Shown in pieces: positions 29,744 through 39,068 of a stretch of 64,000 nucleotides of DNA. A program made the position numbers and the translations under genes. Source of the stretch: Microbacterium sediminis. Lineage in GTDB: Bacteria; Actinomycetota; Actinomycetes; Actinomycetales; Microbacteriaceae. Position 1 is the first letter of the stretch. Each line of letters starts with the position of its first letter. Location: positions 1,550,001 to 1,614,000 of the forward strand of contig NZ_CP038256.1 in assembly GCF_004564075.1 (NCBI RefSeq), read 5' to 3'. Under the pieces are notes generated by a model. That model was given only the letters and a program-made list of their open reading frames with translations. It had not been told where the DNA came from and made no database searches.

Positions 29744-30051
29744 CCGTGGATCCTCCAGCAGTGGGTGTGCCAGTGCCGGCGCGCCGCCAGGTCGGCCTGG
29801 GCGCCGAGGATGCCGTCCTCGCGCCAGACGACCACGTGCGGCGTGCCGATCTCGATGGTCTGATGGCAGCCGGGGCAGGTGTAGGTCTTCTCCGTGCGCG
29901 CGCCGGTCACCGGCTGCACGGAGTACTCGCGCCCGCGGCGCGTCTCGGTGCGCCGCCAGCCGGCGAGCATCCGCTGGAACGACGCATCGCGGGCGTCGTC
30001 ACGGTCGCGATCGCCCGCACCGCGACCGCGGGGGCGATTCGACCGCGGCAC
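29740..30051 (-). CDS. Small zinc-binding-looking protein of unknown function
   Basis: The 103 residues start with an Arg/Asp-rich stretch. The second half has CPGCHQTIEIGTPHVVVW and then ARRHWHTHCWRIHG, a C-x2-C-H then H-x-H-C arrangement that could hold zinc. It is often left unnamed in related genomes. Co-translated with the hydrolase downstream and close after the muramidase-like gene. Confidence 0.7.
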   Translation of the reverse strand: MPRSNRPRGRGAGDRDRDDARDASFQRMLAGWRRTETRRGREYSVQPVTGARTEKTYTCPGCHQTIEIGTPHVVVWREDGILGAQADLAARRHWHTHCWRIHG

Positions 30052-30054
30052 GGC

Positions 30055-30786
30055 TCAATACCAGCCGACGCTCTGCGAGTGTCCCCACGCACCGCACGGC
30101 GATCCGTAGCGGCCCTGGATGTAGTTGAGACCCCACGTGATCTGCGTGGCCGGGTTGGTCTGCCAGTCGGCGCCGACGCTGGCCATCTTGCTGCCGGGCA
30201 GCGACTGCGGGATGCCGTAGGCGCCGCTGTAGGGGTTGTACGCGTTCACGCGCCAGCCCGACTCCTTGTTCCACAGCGCCACGAGGCACGAGAACTCGGA
30301 GTCGCCCCAGCCGCGCGCCGCGACCATGCCGTACGCGATGTCCTGCGCGGTGCCCGGCGAGGGCGCCACGAACGACGGGATCGAGACGCCGCCACCGCCG
30401 CCACCGCCGGTGCTCGCCGCGGCCACGACGGGCTCGGGCTCCGGGGTCGGCGTGGGCGTGACGTAGATCTCGTAGTCGGTGATCGACAGCGCGTTGGCGT
30501 TGCTCAGCTCGGCCGGCGCCGTGAAGATCTGCGCGTCGGCGACGGAGGCGGCGTAGCTGCTGGTGACCTCGTCCTGCGGCTCCGCGTTGGCCGTGGCGGT
30601 CGGCACGATGTAGGCCGCGATGAAGCCGAGCGCGGCGACGCCCGCACCCGCGCTGGCGATGGCGCGCTTCAGCGACCACGCGGATCGGGTGGGTCGCGAC
30701 GGGGCGAGACCGGCCTGGGCCATGAGGGCTCGGGTCTCGCGTCGGGACAGCGTGGTGGGAGTGGTTCGCTCGGGCGTGGAAGTCAC
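30055..30786 (-). CDS. Secreted lytic-transglycosylase-like protein
   Basis: The 243 residues begin with a basic stretch with the motif TLSRRETRALMAQAG, then a single hydrophobic signal-anchor (about 42-62), a Pro-rich linker, and a C-terminal lysozyme-like domain (about 145-240). E175 in CLVALWNKESGWRVNAYNP is the catalytic Glu, and AYGIPQSLPGSKM is the family block after it. The domain resembles the C-terminal part of Rpf/SLT and aggregation-promoting factors. It should act on the cell wall. The 4 Gly-rich residues 127-133 form a flexible linker. Confidence 0.8.
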   Translation of the reverse strand: MTSTPERTTPTTLSRRETRALMAQAGLAPSRPTRSAWSLKRAIASAGAGVAALGFIAAYIVPTATANAEPQDEVTSSYAASVADAQIFTAPAELSNANALSITDYEIYVTPTPTPEPEPVVAAASTGGGGGGGVSIPSFVAPSPGTAQDIAYGMVAARGWGDSEFSCLVALWNKESGWRVNAYNPYSGAYGIPQSLPGSKMASVGADWQTNPATQITWGLNYIQGRYGSPCGAWGHSQSVGWY

Positions 30787-30836
30787 AGTGGGGCCTACTG
30801 TACCAGGCGCGTTATCGCGCCGTGATAATCGATTCG

Positions 30837-31550
30837 TCAGCGCACCGCGAGGAGCACGTCGACGACGGAGTCGAGGAGCGCGTCGACCTGCTCCTCGCGG
30901 TACCCGCGGCGCGTCATCCGGAACGCCGCCGCACGCACCTGCTCCGTGGTCAGCGGGTCGCCCGACTGCAGGAAGGCGGTGATGCGATCGGCGACCACGT
31001 CCACCTCCTTGGGCGCGTAGCCGTAGGAGAGGAAGCTCACGCGCTGGAAGCGCTTCCCGCGCGGGCGGGCAAGGCGGTCGAGGATCTCCTGCGCGTCGGC
31101 GCGGGCGCGCTCGACCCAGGCGGCCGCGCCCTCGGTGGCCACGACGGCCTGGCGTCGACGCGCGGCGAACGCGTCCTCGATGCGGCCGAGCGCTGCATCG
31201 ACGGCCGCCACCTGGTAGCCGTTGCGCACCAGCGGGAACCCGACCTCGCGCACCGCCCGGGCGTCGACGCTGCCGTCGCCGCTCTCGAACGCGGCGCGCG
31301 CCTTGGCGAGGAACGCTTCGACCGCGTCGCGGCGGTAGCCCTTCTCGCGGCCGTGCACGAGCGGGAACGGCAGGCTGCGCGGCTCGCCGCCCGACGTCGC
31401 CCGCGGGGCGGGGTCGCGCGTGATGCGCTGCGTCTGCGTCGCGGACGCGGGGGCCTCGGTGGTCTCGGCCTCCACCGCGTGCAGCAGTGCCGTCGCATCG
31501 CCGATCGTGTCGTTCACTTTCGCCTCCTCGGGCGTCGTCTCGTGCGTCAT
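30837..31550 (-). CDS. DivIVA-repeat protein
   Basis: The 237-residue protein has four copies of the short DivIVA-type motif: FPLVHGREKGYRRDAVEAFL (about 60), FPLVRNGYQVAAVDAALGRI (about 107), FLSYGYAPKEVDVVADRIT (about 172), and FRMTRRGYREEQVDALLDSV (about 208). This motif (F-x-x-x-x-x-G-Y-x-x-x-x-V-D) is at the N-terminus of DivIVA/Wag31, where it contacts the membrane. Long coils for filament building are absent. The role may be pole- or septum-linked. It follows cdsA in the other direction of reading. Confidence 0.8.
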   Translation of the reverse strand: MTHETTPEEAKVNDTIGDATALLHAVEAETTEAPASATQTQRITRDPAPRATSGGEPRSLPFPLVHGREKGYRRDAVEAFLAKARAAFESGDGSVDARAVREVGFPLVRNGYQVAAVDAALGRIEDAFAARRRQAVVATEGAAAWVERARADAQEILDRLARPRGKRFQRVSFLSYGYAPKEVDVVADRITAFLQSGDPLTTEQVRAAAFRMTRRGYREEQVDALLDSVVDVLLAVR

Positions 31551-31560
31551 CGGGTGGTCC

Positions 31561-32601
31561 TCACAGTCCGCCCAGCGGCGAGAGCAGGGCGTGCAGGGCG
31601 AGCGCGGCGGCCGCCGAGAGCAGGATGCTGTCGAGGCGGTCGAGCACGCCGCCGTGGCCGGGCACCCAGGAGCTCATGTCCTTGATGCCCAGGTCGCGCT
31701 TGAGCATCGACTCCCCCAGGTCGCCGATCGTCGCGGTGGCCAGGATCACGGCGCCGAAGATCAGGCCGGCCCACCAGGGCACGCCGAGCATGAACTGGGC
31801 CAGGAGCGCGCCCGCGACGAGGGCGGCGACCGCCGCTCCGGCGAACCCCTCCCACGTCTTCTTGGGGCTGATGCGGGGAGCCATCGGGTGGCGGCCGAAG
31901 GCGAGCCCCGCGGCGTAGGCGCCCGTGTCGGCGGTGATCACCGTGATGAGGAACGCCAGCACCCACCACTCGCCCTCGGGCTGGCGCAGCAGCGCGACGG
32001 CCAGGCTGGCGAGGAACGCCACGTACACCGGCACGAAGGCCCCGGCGAGCACATCGCCGAGCACGTCGCCGTAGAGCCGACCGTCGCGGGCCGTCATCTG
32101 GCCGAGCATGCGCCAGACCGCGATGAGGAACACCGACGCGAACAGCGCCGTCCACTGCAGCCAGCTCTCGGAGAAGTAGGCGGGCAGCACGATGAGCGGC
32201 ACGGCGATCAGCTGCGGGATCACGTCGACGCGGCGACCGCCCGTCTGCAGCGCGCGCACGAGCTCGAACGTCCCCAGCGCGGCGGCGGCCAGCGCCAGCA
32301 GCGCGAACGTCCACTTCACGATCAGCAGCGAGGCGAGCACGACGGCGCCGAGGATCAGGCCCGTCAGGATCGCGAGGATGAGGTCGCGCCCCGTGCGCTG
32401 CTTGATCCGCTCGTTGGTCGCCTCGAACTGCTCGCGCGCCTGCTCGAGATGCTCGCGCGCGTGGCCGAACTGGTCGCGCGCGTGCTCCCTGGCGTGCTCG
32501 AACGGGTCGCGGCCGCTCCCCCGGGAGTCGACGGCACGAGGGGCGCCGGCCTCGCGGCGCGAGTCGGGCGCATCGCCTCCGGCGGCGGGAGAGTCGGTCA
32601 T
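31561..32601 (-). CDS. cdsA: Phosphatidate cytidylyltransferase
   Basis: CdsA makes CDP-diacylglycerol, the precursor of all phospholipids. The signature SMLKRDLGIKDMSSWVPGHG with following GVLDRLDS is exact to the CDS pattern (near residue 310). At least seven transmembrane helices precede it. The first about 70 residues are a charged helical extension (DQFGHAREHLEQAREQFEAT), rare in proteobacteria but common in actinobacteria. 346 residues. It follows frr by 9 bp. Confidence 0.95.
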   Translation of the reverse strand: MTDSPAAGGDAPDSRREAGAPRAVDSRGSGRDPFEHAREHARDQFGHAREHLEQAREQFEATNERIKQRTGRDLILAILTGLILGAVVLASLLIVKWTFALLALAAAALGTFELVRALQTGGRRVDVIPQLIAVPLIVLPAYFSESWLQWTALFASVFLIAVWRMLGQMTARDGRLYGDVLGDVLAGAFVPVYVAFLASLAVALLRQPEGEWWVLAFLITVITADTGAYAAGLAFGRHPMAPRISPKKTWEGFAGAAVAALVAGALLAQFMLGVPWWAGLIFGAVILATATIGDLGESMLKRDLGIKDMSSWVPGHGGVLDRLDSILLSAAAALALHALLSPLGGL

Positions 32602-32610
32602 GGGCCGGCC

Positions 32611-33165
32611 TCAGACCTCGAGGAGCTCGGCTTCTTTGTGCTTCAGCGCCTCGTCGACCTTGTCGACGTGCGCCTTGGTCAGCGCGTCGAGCTCCTTCTC
32701 CGCGCGCGCGATGTCGTCCTCGCCGATCTCGTCCTTCAGCGCGTCGAGGTCGTCCTTGATCTGGCGGCGGATGCCGCGGATGCGGACCTTCGCGTCCTCG
32801 GCCTTCGCCTTGACGATCTTGACGTACTCCTTGCGGCGCTCGGCCGTGAGCTCGGGCATCGTGATGCGCACGATGTTGCCGTCGTTGGTCGGGTTCGCCC
32901 CGAGGTTCGGCATGTCGCGGATCGCGTCCTCGATCGCCTTGAGGGCCGACTTGTCGTAGGGCGTGACGATGAGTGTGCGCGCCTCGGGGTTCTGCATCGA
33001 GGCGAGCTGCTGCAGCGGCGTGGGAGTGCCGTAGTAGTCGACCATGAGCCGCTGGAACAGCTGCGGGTTGGCCCGGCCGGTGCGCACGGTGGCGAAGTCC
33101 TCCTTCGCCGCCTCCACGGCGCGATCCATGCGGTCGGTGGCCTCGGTCATGACATCCGCGATCAC
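32611..33165 (-). CDS. frr: Ribosome recycling factor
   Basis: RRF splits post-termination ribosomes with EF-G. The 184 residues show the start [20 protein letters not shown] with [20 protein letters not shown], and [17 protein letters not shown], typical of both helical arms. The frame opens with MIADVM, whose ATG overlaps upstream spacer; MTEAT three codons later is an alternative start. It sits in the conserved order rpsB-tsf-pyrH-frr-cdsA. Confidence 0.97.
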   Translation of the reverse strand: MIADVMTEATDRMDRAVEAAKEDFATVRTGRANPQLFQRLMVDYYGTPTPLQQLASMQNPEARTLIVTPYDKSALKAIEDAIRDMPNLGANPTNDGNIVRITMPELTAERRKEYVKIVKAKAEDAKVRIRGIRRQIKDDLDALKDEIGEDDIARAEKELDALTKAHVDKVDEALKHKEAELLEV

Positions 33166-33252
33166 GGGTCACTCCATTCGTCGTGTGGAACTCGTATGAG
33201 TGTAGTCGCCGGGCGCGTTCGCCCCGGCGCGCGCCGAGGGCGCGGGAGGGGC

Positions 33253-33969
33253 TCAGGCGGTGACGATCGTCCCGATCGCCTCGCCGCGCAGCGCCTTGGT
33301 CACGTTGCCGGCCGGCTCCATGCCGAACACGCGCATGTCCATGCCGTTGTCCATGCAGAGGCTGAAGGCGGTCGAGTCGACGACCTTGAGGCCCTTCTGG
33401 AGCGCGTCGGAGTACGTCACGCGGTCGAGGCGCGTGGCGGTGGCGTCGACGCGCGGATCGGCCGTGTAGACGCCGTCGACGCCGTTCTTGGCCACGAGCA
33501 CCTCGCGGGCGCGGATCTCGAGCGCGCGCTGGGCGGCGACCGTGTCGGTCGAGAAGTACGGCAGTCCGGCGCCGGCGCCGAAGATCACGACGCGGCCCTT
33601 CTCGAGGTGGCGGATCGCCCGCAGCGGGATGTAGGGCTCGGCGACCTGCATCATCTCGATGGCGGACTGCACGCGCGTGGCGGCACCGGCCTGCTCGAGG
33701 AAGTCCTGCAGCGCGAGCGCGTTCATCACCGTGCCGAGCATGCCCATGTAGTCGGCGCGGCCGCGGTCCATGCCGCGCTGGCTCAGTTCGGCGCCGCGGA
33801 AGAAGTTGCCGCCGCCGACGACGATCGCGATCTCGACCTCGTCGGTCGCCTCGGCGATCTCGCGGGCGATCTGGCTGACCACGTCCGGGTTGACACCCAG
33901 CTGGCCGCCTCCGAACGCCTCTCCCGACAGCTTCAGAAGGACGCGGCGGCGTCCGGTGCTCTCTCGCAT
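33253..33969 (-). CDS. pyrH: UMP kinase
   Basis: PyrH makes UDP from UMP in a hexameric amino-acid-kinase fold. The N-terminus [20 protein letters not shown] and the blocks [20 protein letters not shown] and [20 protein letters not shown] are diagnostic. 238 residues. It lies between tsf and frr in the standard order, and pyrH supplies the nucleotide for cell-wall and RNA synthesis. Confidence 0.97.
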   Translation of the reverse strand: MRESTGRRRVLLKLSGEAFGGGQLGVNPDVVSQIAREIAEATDEVEIAIVVGGGNFFRGAELSQRGMDRGRADYMGMLGTVMNALALQDFLEQAGAATRVQSAIEMMQVAEPYIPLRAIRHLEKGRVVIFGAGAGLPYFSTDTVAAQRALEIRAREVLVAKNGVDGVYTADPRVDATATRLDRVTYSDALQKGLKVVDSTAFSLCMDNGMDMRVFGMEPAGNVTKALRGEAIGTIVTA

Positions 33970-34050
33970 GGTGTCTCCCTCGTAGCGTCTCTCACCGTAT
34001 CGCCTCGAAGGGTTCCGAGGCTGATCATCCGCCCCGATGGGCGGGCATGG

Positions 34051-34085
34051 GAAGGGGGCCCGGATCGTGGATCCGGGCCCCCTTC
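34051..34085 (-). terminator. Terminator after tsf
   Basis: The arms 34051-34066 and 34070-34085 are exact 16-bp complements with a 3-nt loop. They begin 9 bp downstream of the tsf stop on the minus strand, separating rpsB-tsf from pyrH-frr-cdsA. Confidence 0.85.
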
Positions 34086-34093
34086 GCGGCGTC

Positions 34094-34921
34094 TTACGCG
34101 CCGACCTCGAAGCGCGCGAAGCCGGTCAGCGTGATGCCGGCGTCCTTCGCGACCTGCTCGATCGACAGCTTGTTGTCCTTCGCGTACGGCTGGTCGAGGA
34201 GGACGACCTGCTTGAAGAACGCGTTCACGCGGCCCTCGACGATCTTCGGCAGCGCGGCCTCCGGCTTGCCCTCGTTGCGCGAGATCTCGGTGACGATCTC
34301 GCGCTCCTTGTCGACGACGTCCGTCGGGACCTCGTCGCGCGTGAGGTACTGCGGAGCGGCGAACGAGATGTGCTGCGCGATGCTGCGAGCCGTCTCGGCG
34401 TCGTCACCCGAGAAGGCGACGACCACGCCGACCTGCGGGGGCAGGTCCTTGTTGCGCTTGTGCAGGTAGACCTGGAACGCGTCGCCCGACAGGGTCGCCA
34501 CGCGGTTCAGCTCGATCTTCTCGCCGATGATGGCGGCCTCGTCGGCGATGAGCTCGGCGACGGTCTGGTCGCCCGCGGGGGCGGCCAGCGCGGCCTCGGG
34601 CGTCTCGGCGGCGACGGCGGCGACCGCGTCGGCCACCTTGTCGGCCAGCGCGATGAAGCGCTCGTTCTTGGCGACGAAGTCGGTCTCGCAGGCGAGGGCG
34701 ATCAGGGTGGCCTTGCCGCCCACCTCGCGAGCGGTGACCAGGCCCTCGCTCGTGGCGCGGTCGGCACGCTTGGCGTTGCCCTTCGCACCCTTCAGGCGGA
34801 GGATCTCGATGGCCTTCTCGACGTTGCCGTCGGCCTCCTCGAGCGCCTTCTTGGTGTCGACCATGCCCGTGCCGAGCTGCTCACGCAGGGCCTTGATGTC
34901 GGCGATGCTGAAGTTGGCCAT
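34094..34921 (-). CDS. tsf: Elongation factor Ts
   Basis: EF-Ts exchanges GDP for GTP on EF-Tu. The N-terminal UBA-like helices [21 protein letters not shown] and the [15 protein letters not shown] block are diagnostic. 275 residues, the length of the two-domain actinobacterial form. Second gene of rpsB-tsf; a hairpin separates the two. Confidence 0.97.
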   Translation of the reverse strand: MANFSIADIKALREQLGTGMVDTKKALEEADGNVEKAIEILRLKGAKGNAKRADRATSEGLVTAREVGGKATLIALACETDFVAKNERFIALADKVADAVAAVAAETPEAALAAPAGDQTVAELIADEAAIIGEKIELNRVATLSGDAFQVYLHKRNKDLPPQVGVVVAFSGDDAETARSIAQHISFAAPQYLTRDEVPTDVVDKEREIVTEISRNEGKPEAALPKIVEGRVNAFFKQVVLLDQPYAKDNKLSIEQVAKDAGITLTGFARFEVGA

Positions 34922-34951
34922 GTGTCCTGGCTCTCCTTGGTTCGATTCGGT

Positions 34952-34986
34952 GATCCGCCGGCCCCGGTTCGCGGAACCGGCGGATC
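34952..34986 (-). terminator. Hairpin between rpsB and tsf
   Basis: The outer arms GATCCGCCGG / CCGGCGGATC (10 bp) enclose a GGTTC / GAACC inner stem that shares bases with one outer arm, so two structures exclude each other. It lies in the 72-bp gap between rpsB and tsf and may be a partial terminator giving less tsf than rpsB mRNA. It has no U-tract on the minus strand that I can see. Confidence 0.5.
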
Positions 34987-34993
34987 GGGAGAA

Positions 34994-35839
34994 TTACTCG
35001 GCGGGGGTCGTCTCGGCAGCGACCTCGGCCTCGGCGGCCGGAGCCTCCGCGGCGGGCGCCTCGGCCTCGGCGGGCGCCTCGGCAGCGTCACCGGAGAGGA
35101 GCTCCTGCTCCCACTCGGCGAGCGGCTCGGCGTCGCCGGCCTCGGGGTTGTGCTTCTGCTGCAGGCCCTCGGCGGCGGCGTCGGCGATGATGCGCGTCAG
35201 CAGCGAGACCGAGCGGATGGCGTCGTCGTTGCCCGGGATCGGGTACTGGAGGTCGTCGGGGTCGACGTTGGTGTCGAGGATGCCGATCACCGGGATGCCG
35301 AGCTTCTTGGCCTCGTCGATGGCGAGGTGCTCGCGCTTGGCGTCGACGACCCACAGGGCCGACGGCGTCTTGGTGAGGTTGCGGATGCCGCCGAGCGACT
35401 TGTGCAGCTTGTCGAGCTCGCGCTTCTTGAGCAGGAGCTCCTTCTTGGTGAAGCCCGACTCGGCGGGGTTGTCGTAGTCGAGCTCCTCGAGCTCCTTCAT
35501 GCGGGCGAGGCGCTTCGAGACGGTCTGGAAGTTGGTCAGCAGACCACCGAGCCAGCGCTCGTTGACGTAGGGCTGGCCGACGCGGGTCGCCTGCTCGGCG
35601 AGAACCTCCTGCGCCTGCTTCTTGGTGCCCACGAAGAGGACGGTGCCGCCGCGGGCGACCGTCTCCTTGACGAAGTCGTACGCCTTGTCGATGTAGGCGA
35701 GCGACTGCTGCAGGTCGATGATGTGGATGCCCGAGCGCTCCGTGAGGATGAAGCGCTTCACCTTCGGGTTCCAGCGACGGGTCTGGTGTCCGAAGTGGAC
35801 GCCGCTGTCGAGCAGCTGGCGAATGGTAACGACGGCCAT
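34994..35839 (-). CDS. rpsB: 30S ribosomal protein S2
   Basis: The start is [20 protein letters not shown], the standard family start; the upstream 22 codons in frame are leader. Other blocks are [30 protein letters not shown] and [17 protein letters not shown] [17 protein letters not shown] with [17 protein letters not shown]. The C-terminus has a 40-residue Ala/Glu tail. 281 residues. It precedes tsf. Confidence 0.97.
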   Translation of the reverse strand: MAVVTIRQLLDSGVHFGHQTRRWNPKVKRFILTERSGIHIIDLQQSLAYIDKAYDFVKETVARGGTVLFVGTKKQAQEVLAEQATRVGQPYVNERWLGGLLTNFQTVSKRLARMKELEELDYDNPAESGFTKKELLLKKRELDKLHKSLGGIRNLTKTPSALWVVDAKREHLAIDEAKKLGIPVIGILDTNVDPDDLQYPIPGNDDAIRSVSLLTRIIADAAAEGLQQKHNPEAGDAEPLAEWEQELLSGDAAEAPAEAEAPAAEAPAAEAEVAAETTPAE

Positions 35840-36176
35840 GGCCGTTCTCCTTCTGTTGCGGTTTCGTGCCGACCGGTCGGTCGGCGATCCTGGTGCCCGA
35901 CACACGCCCGCCCTCTGTCGAGGGACCGTGGGGTGGATGTGCCGCGATCGAGATCGCTGTGGACACGCGAAGTCATCCCGAACACGCGGGATGCCCTCTC
36001 AGCATACCAGCCGCGGGACCGCGCGCCCGCGCGAGGACGAGGACGTCACGCGGCGTTCGCCCGGGATTCACGACCGGCCCGCAGGCGGCCCGCTCACAGG
36101 CCGCCCGCGCGGGTGATCCGTCCACAGATCCGCCGGCGGCGTTCCGCGGGCGCCGGCGCCGCCGCAGGGTGGGGGC
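35840..36176. promoter_or_regulatory. rpsB leader and upstream gap
   Basis: This 337-bp stretch holds no gene. In the rpsB leader a 7-bp hairpin, CATCCCG/CGGGATG (35974-35993), with a 6-nt loop may be part of S2 autoregulation, but I know no named motif it matches. A TATGCT hexamer (minus strand, near 36003) is a candidate -10. The left 100 bp near the M23 gene are GC-rich with no other visible signal. Confidence 0.4.
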
Positions 36177-36788
36177 ATGCCCCGTCTGCGCCCTGCCCTC
36201 GCCCTGGCCGCGGTCCTCGCGCTGGCCGCCGTCGCGCCTACCGGTGCCGCGCCCGTTTCGGACGCCGCGGGGGCGGCGGCCGGGGCGGTGGTCGCCCCCG
36301 GTGTGGCCGCCGCGGCGGCACCGGCCGCGGTTTCGGGGGTCGCGGGCGACGCGGGGGCCGATCCCGGCGAGACGAGCATCGACACCTGGGAGCAGTGGTG
36401 GTGGCCCGTGCGCCCCGTCCGCATCGCCGAGCCGTTCGTCGCGCCGGCACACGCCTACGGCCCCGGGCACCGCGGCATCGATCTGCGGGCCGCGGGCGTG
36501 GTCACGGCGCCGGCGTCGGGCGTGATCGCGTTCGCGGGCGTCGTGGTCGACAGGCCGCTCGTCACGATCGCGCATCCGGGCGGGCTCGTCACGACGCTGG
36601 AGCCGGTGCTCACCCCGCTGCGCCCGGGCACCCCGGTGATCCGCGGCATGCCGATCGGCGTGATCGCCGTCGGCGGCCACGCCGCGCCCGGTACCGTGCA
36701 CTTCGGCGTGCGCCTGCACGGCGAGTACGTGAATCCGCTGCTGCTGCTCGGCGGCGTCCCGCGTGCGGTGCTGCTCCCCTGCTGCTGA
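36177..36788 (+). CDS. M23-family metallopeptidase-like secreted protein
   Basis: The 203 residues begin with a signal peptide (MPRLRPALALAAVLALAAVA), then an Ala-rich linker, and an LytM fold: GPGHRGIDLRAAG (H and D zinc ligands), VVTAPASGVIAFAGVV, and GTVHFGVRLHGEYVNP (the third zinc His of the H-x-H-type end). The usual second H in the H-x-H pair of the family is not clear: only HFG is present. Cell-wall hydrolysis is likely. Divergent from rpsB. The name depends on the LytM blocks. Confidence 0.82.
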   Translation: MPRLRPALALAAVLALAAVAPTGAAPVSDAAGAAAGAVVAPGVAAAAAPAAVSGVAGDAGADPGETSIDTWEQWWWPVRPVRIAEPFVAPAHAYGPGHRGIDLRAAGVVTAPASGVIAFAGVVVDRPLVTIAHPGGLVTTLEPVLTPLRPGTPVIRGMPIGVIAVGGHAAPGTVHFGVRLHGEYVNPLLLLGGVPRAVLLPCC

Positions 36789-36824
36789 GCCGCGCCGATC
36801 GCGGAGCGCGGTTGCCAGACGGGA

Positions 36825-37727
36825 TCAGGCGCGCGGGTGCGCGAGCGCGTACGCGGCGCGCAGGCGCTCGGACGACACGTGCGTGTAGATCTGCGTGGTG
36901 CCCAGGCTGGCATGGCCGAGCAGCTCCTGCACGGCCCGCAGGTCGGCGCCGCCGTCGAGCAGGTGCGTCGCGGCCGAGTGGCGCAGGGTGTGCGGGCCGA
37001 CGGCGGAGGATCCGATCGCGGGGCCCACCGTGCGGGTGACGAGGTCGTAGACCGCCCGCGTGCCGACGCGGCGGCCCCGTGCCCCGAGCAGCAGCGCCGG
37101 CGTGGCCTGGTCGCCGCGCGCGGCGAGGACGGGACGGCCGCGCGTGAGGTAGGCGCCGATCGCGCGGGCCGCGGGAGCCCCGAACGGCACGACCCGCTCC
37201 TTCGACCCCTTGCCGAGCACGCGGACGGTCGCGCGATCGAGGTCGAGGTCGTCGATGTCGAGCCCGCACAGCTCCGAGACGCGGATGCCCGAGCCGTACA
37301 GCAGCTCGAGCGCGGCGTGGTCGCGCAGCGCGAGCGGGTCGCCGCCGGCCGCGCGCTCGGCGGCCGCGTCGAGCACGCCGCGCAGCGCGTCGGCCGTCGC
37401 GACCTGCGGCAGGGTGCGGCCCCGCTTGGGCGAGACGAGCCGCAGCGACGGATCCGCCGCCACCAGCCCCTCCTCGTGCGCCCACCCGAAGAAGGCGCGC
37501 GCCGACGAGGTCCGCCGCGCCAGCGTGGATCGCGCGTCGCCGCGCTGCGTGGCCGCCCACAGCCACTCGCGCAGGTGCTCCAGGTCGATCCCGCCGACCT
37601 CCGGATCGCCGATCGTGCGGGCGAGATCGGTCAGATCGTTGCGGTATGCCCGCACCGTCGCCGACGAGAGCCGCCGCACCCGCTCGAGGTGCGCCGCGAA
37701 CGCCTCGATCCCCCGCGACAGCTTCAT
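36825..37727 (-). CDS. xerC: Tyrosine recombinase XerC
   Basis: Chromosome-dimer resolution recombinase. 300 residues with the N-terminal SAM-like domain and catalytic R149, K173, H246, R249, H272 and Y281 (GSGIRVSEL, GKGSKERVV, HTLRHSAATHL, LGHASLGTTQIYTHV). The start is MKLSRGIEAFAAHLE, which fits the family; GGAGG lies only 1 nt before it, so an upstream GTG (RTSHAGGMKL) is possible. It ends 37 bp from the end of the M23 gene (converging). Its genomic neighbour in other actinobacteria is dprA. Here dprA is split. Confidence 0.93.
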   Translation of the reverse strand: MKLSRGIEAFAAHLERVRRLSSATVRAYRNDLTDLARTIGDPEVGGIDLEHLREWLWAATQRGDARSTLARRTSSARAFFGWAHEEGLVAADPSLRLVSPKRGRTLPQVATADALRGVLDAAAERAAGGDPLALRDHAALELLYGSGIRVSELCGLDIDDLDLDRATVRVLGKGSKERVVPFGAPAARAIGAYLTRGRPVLAARGDQATPALLLGARGRRVGTRAVYDLVTRTVGPAIGSSAVGPHTLRHSAATHLLDGGADLRAVQELLGHASLGTTQIYTHVSSERLRAAYALAHPRA

Positions 37728-37849
37728 GCCTCCAGCATGCGACGTCCGCACCCCCGAGCGCGATCGACCCGCCCGCAAGCCGCCGGCCCGCATCGCGGTC
37801 ATCCGCGCCGATCGACCGAGTCAGCGACTGTCGGCGCGTCGACCGGGGC

Positions 37850-38317
37850 TCATTCTTCGGTGAAGCTCACCAGATCGTCCCAGGGGATGCGGATTGACTT
37901 GTTCCCTCTGGCGATGTCGTCCTTGTCAAACCCCAGCTCAGTCGCTGGGGTTTGAAGGTCGACGTATCGCCCGGGATCCGCGACGGGCATGTCACTCGTC
38001 ATGTCCTCGACGCCGAGTGTGAGCGAGACGAGGTCCGCGTCCTTGCCGGTGACATCAACGATCGTCGTGAGCAACTCGCTGAGGTCACCGGCCTCGATGG
38101 TGTCACGCTCCACTTGGGCCACCACCGCAAGGTAGCGGCTGAATCCGTCCAGCTCTACGGAGGCTTCGGCGTTGACGATCTCGAGATCTGAGGCTTCCAG
38201 CGCGGCGGGCACCTCGGTCTCCGCGTGCGTGGGCGCGTACCCGGCCACCGGACCGCATGCCGCCACCGCGCAGGCGACAGCGGCCGCCAACGGCAGCAAC
38301 CATACGCGTCGGCGCAT
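37850..38317 (-). CDS. Putative lipoprotein of unknown function
   Basis: The start chosen is MRRRVWLLPLAAAVACAVAACG, after GGGAGGAG 5 nt upstream; the open frame further up has no signal. The lipobox is VAAC and the mature part is 130 residues, acidic, with no domain I recognise. The gene is less GC-rich than its neighbours and has codons (TTG, GTT, CTT) little used nearby, suggesting a different history. Near its 3' end lies a perfect 12-bp inverted repeat inside the coding region (37926-37955). Confidence 0.65.
   Translation of the reverse strand: MRRRVWLLPLAAAVACAVAACGPVAGYAPTHAETEVPAALEASDLEIVNAEASVELDGFSRYLAVVAQVERDTIEAGDLSELLTTIVDVTGKDADLVSLTLGVEDMTSDMPVADPGRYVDLQTPATELGFDKDDIARGNKSIRIPWDDLVSFTEE
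37926..37955. repeat. 12-bp perfect inverted repeat inside a lipoprotein gene
   Basis: The arms TCAAACCCCAGC and GCTGGGGTTTGA are exact complements with a 6-nt loop. They encode DLQTPATELGFDK on the minus strand in frame, so the hairpin sits within the coding region. It could be a chance palindrome, a transcriptional pause or the scar of an insertion. Confidence 0.7.
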
Positions 38318-38492
38318 CTCACTCCTCCCAGCGATCCTGCTGATGGTCGACGACTCGCCCGAAGAACTCGAAGCGGCGCTCCTCACGTCCATCATCGTGC
38401 TCCGCCGCCACCGCCCAGCGCGACCGATTCCGGGATGTCGACCGGTCCCGTGTGAGCGCAGCGTTCACGGCTCAGCCGGCTTCCGGCGCCGC

Positions 38493-38909
38493 TCACGCGT
38501 CGTCGGTGAAGCGCACGTGCACCAGGGGCGAGCCCTGCATCCATTCCTCGACCGGCTCGACGGGCTGGGCGAGGTACCCGCTGTGCCGCGGATGGTTGAG
38601 GTCGGCGACGATCGCGCGGACGTCGCGACGCCGTGCCGGGTCGAGCACCGGCTCGGCCCGCGCCGCGAGGTCGGCGCGGACGCCGTGCCGGAGGTGGAAG
38701 GTGAACTCGGGATGGGCGAGGAGGTTGGCGTACCAGCTGCGCACCGCCGGCTGGGTGGTGAGGTAGATCTCGCCATCGACGCGGTAGAACCAGATCTCGA
38801 TCCGGCGCGGCCGCCCCGTCTTCGCGCCGGTGGTCGTGATGTCGATCGTCCGCGCGGAGGCAGGCGACTCCGGCGTGATGGCCAGTGCCCGCTCGATTCG
38901 CTCGTCCAT
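38493..38909 (-). CDS. Deazaflavin-dependent nitroreductase-family protein
   Basis: The start is MDERIERALAITPES, after GGGGGAG. The 138 residues match the split-barrel DDN/DUF385 family, which uses F420 to reduce nitroimidazoles or quinones: TTTGAKTGRPRRIEIWFYRV and NLLAHPEFTFHLRHGV. Substrate unknown. Confidence 0.82.
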   Translation of the reverse strand: MDERIERALAITPESPASARTIDITTTGAKTGRPRRIEIWFYRVDGEIYLTTQPAVRSWYANLLAHPEFTFHLRHGVRADLAARAEPVLDPARRRDVRAIVADLNHPRHSGYLAQPVEPVEEWMQGSPLVHVRFTDDA

Positions 38910-39068
38910 GCTGCTCCCCCTCGTCGGCGCGGCGGCTGACGCCGGTCGCGCAGCAGCCAAGACGCGCCGATCCCGCGCCCGGACCCGATGCGATCACGGT
39001 GCGCCTCGCCCCACCACCCTGCCACGCGCGTGCCCGGGGCGGCTCCGATCCGGGAGCATCCGCGGCGC

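Noticed and set aside
34037..37039. Plus-strand frame of 1000 codons across tsf and rpsB
   Set aside because: Antisense to tsf, rpsB and the upstream gap, with no family-like sequence. The real plus-strand gene in this area is the M23 protein at 36177-36788.
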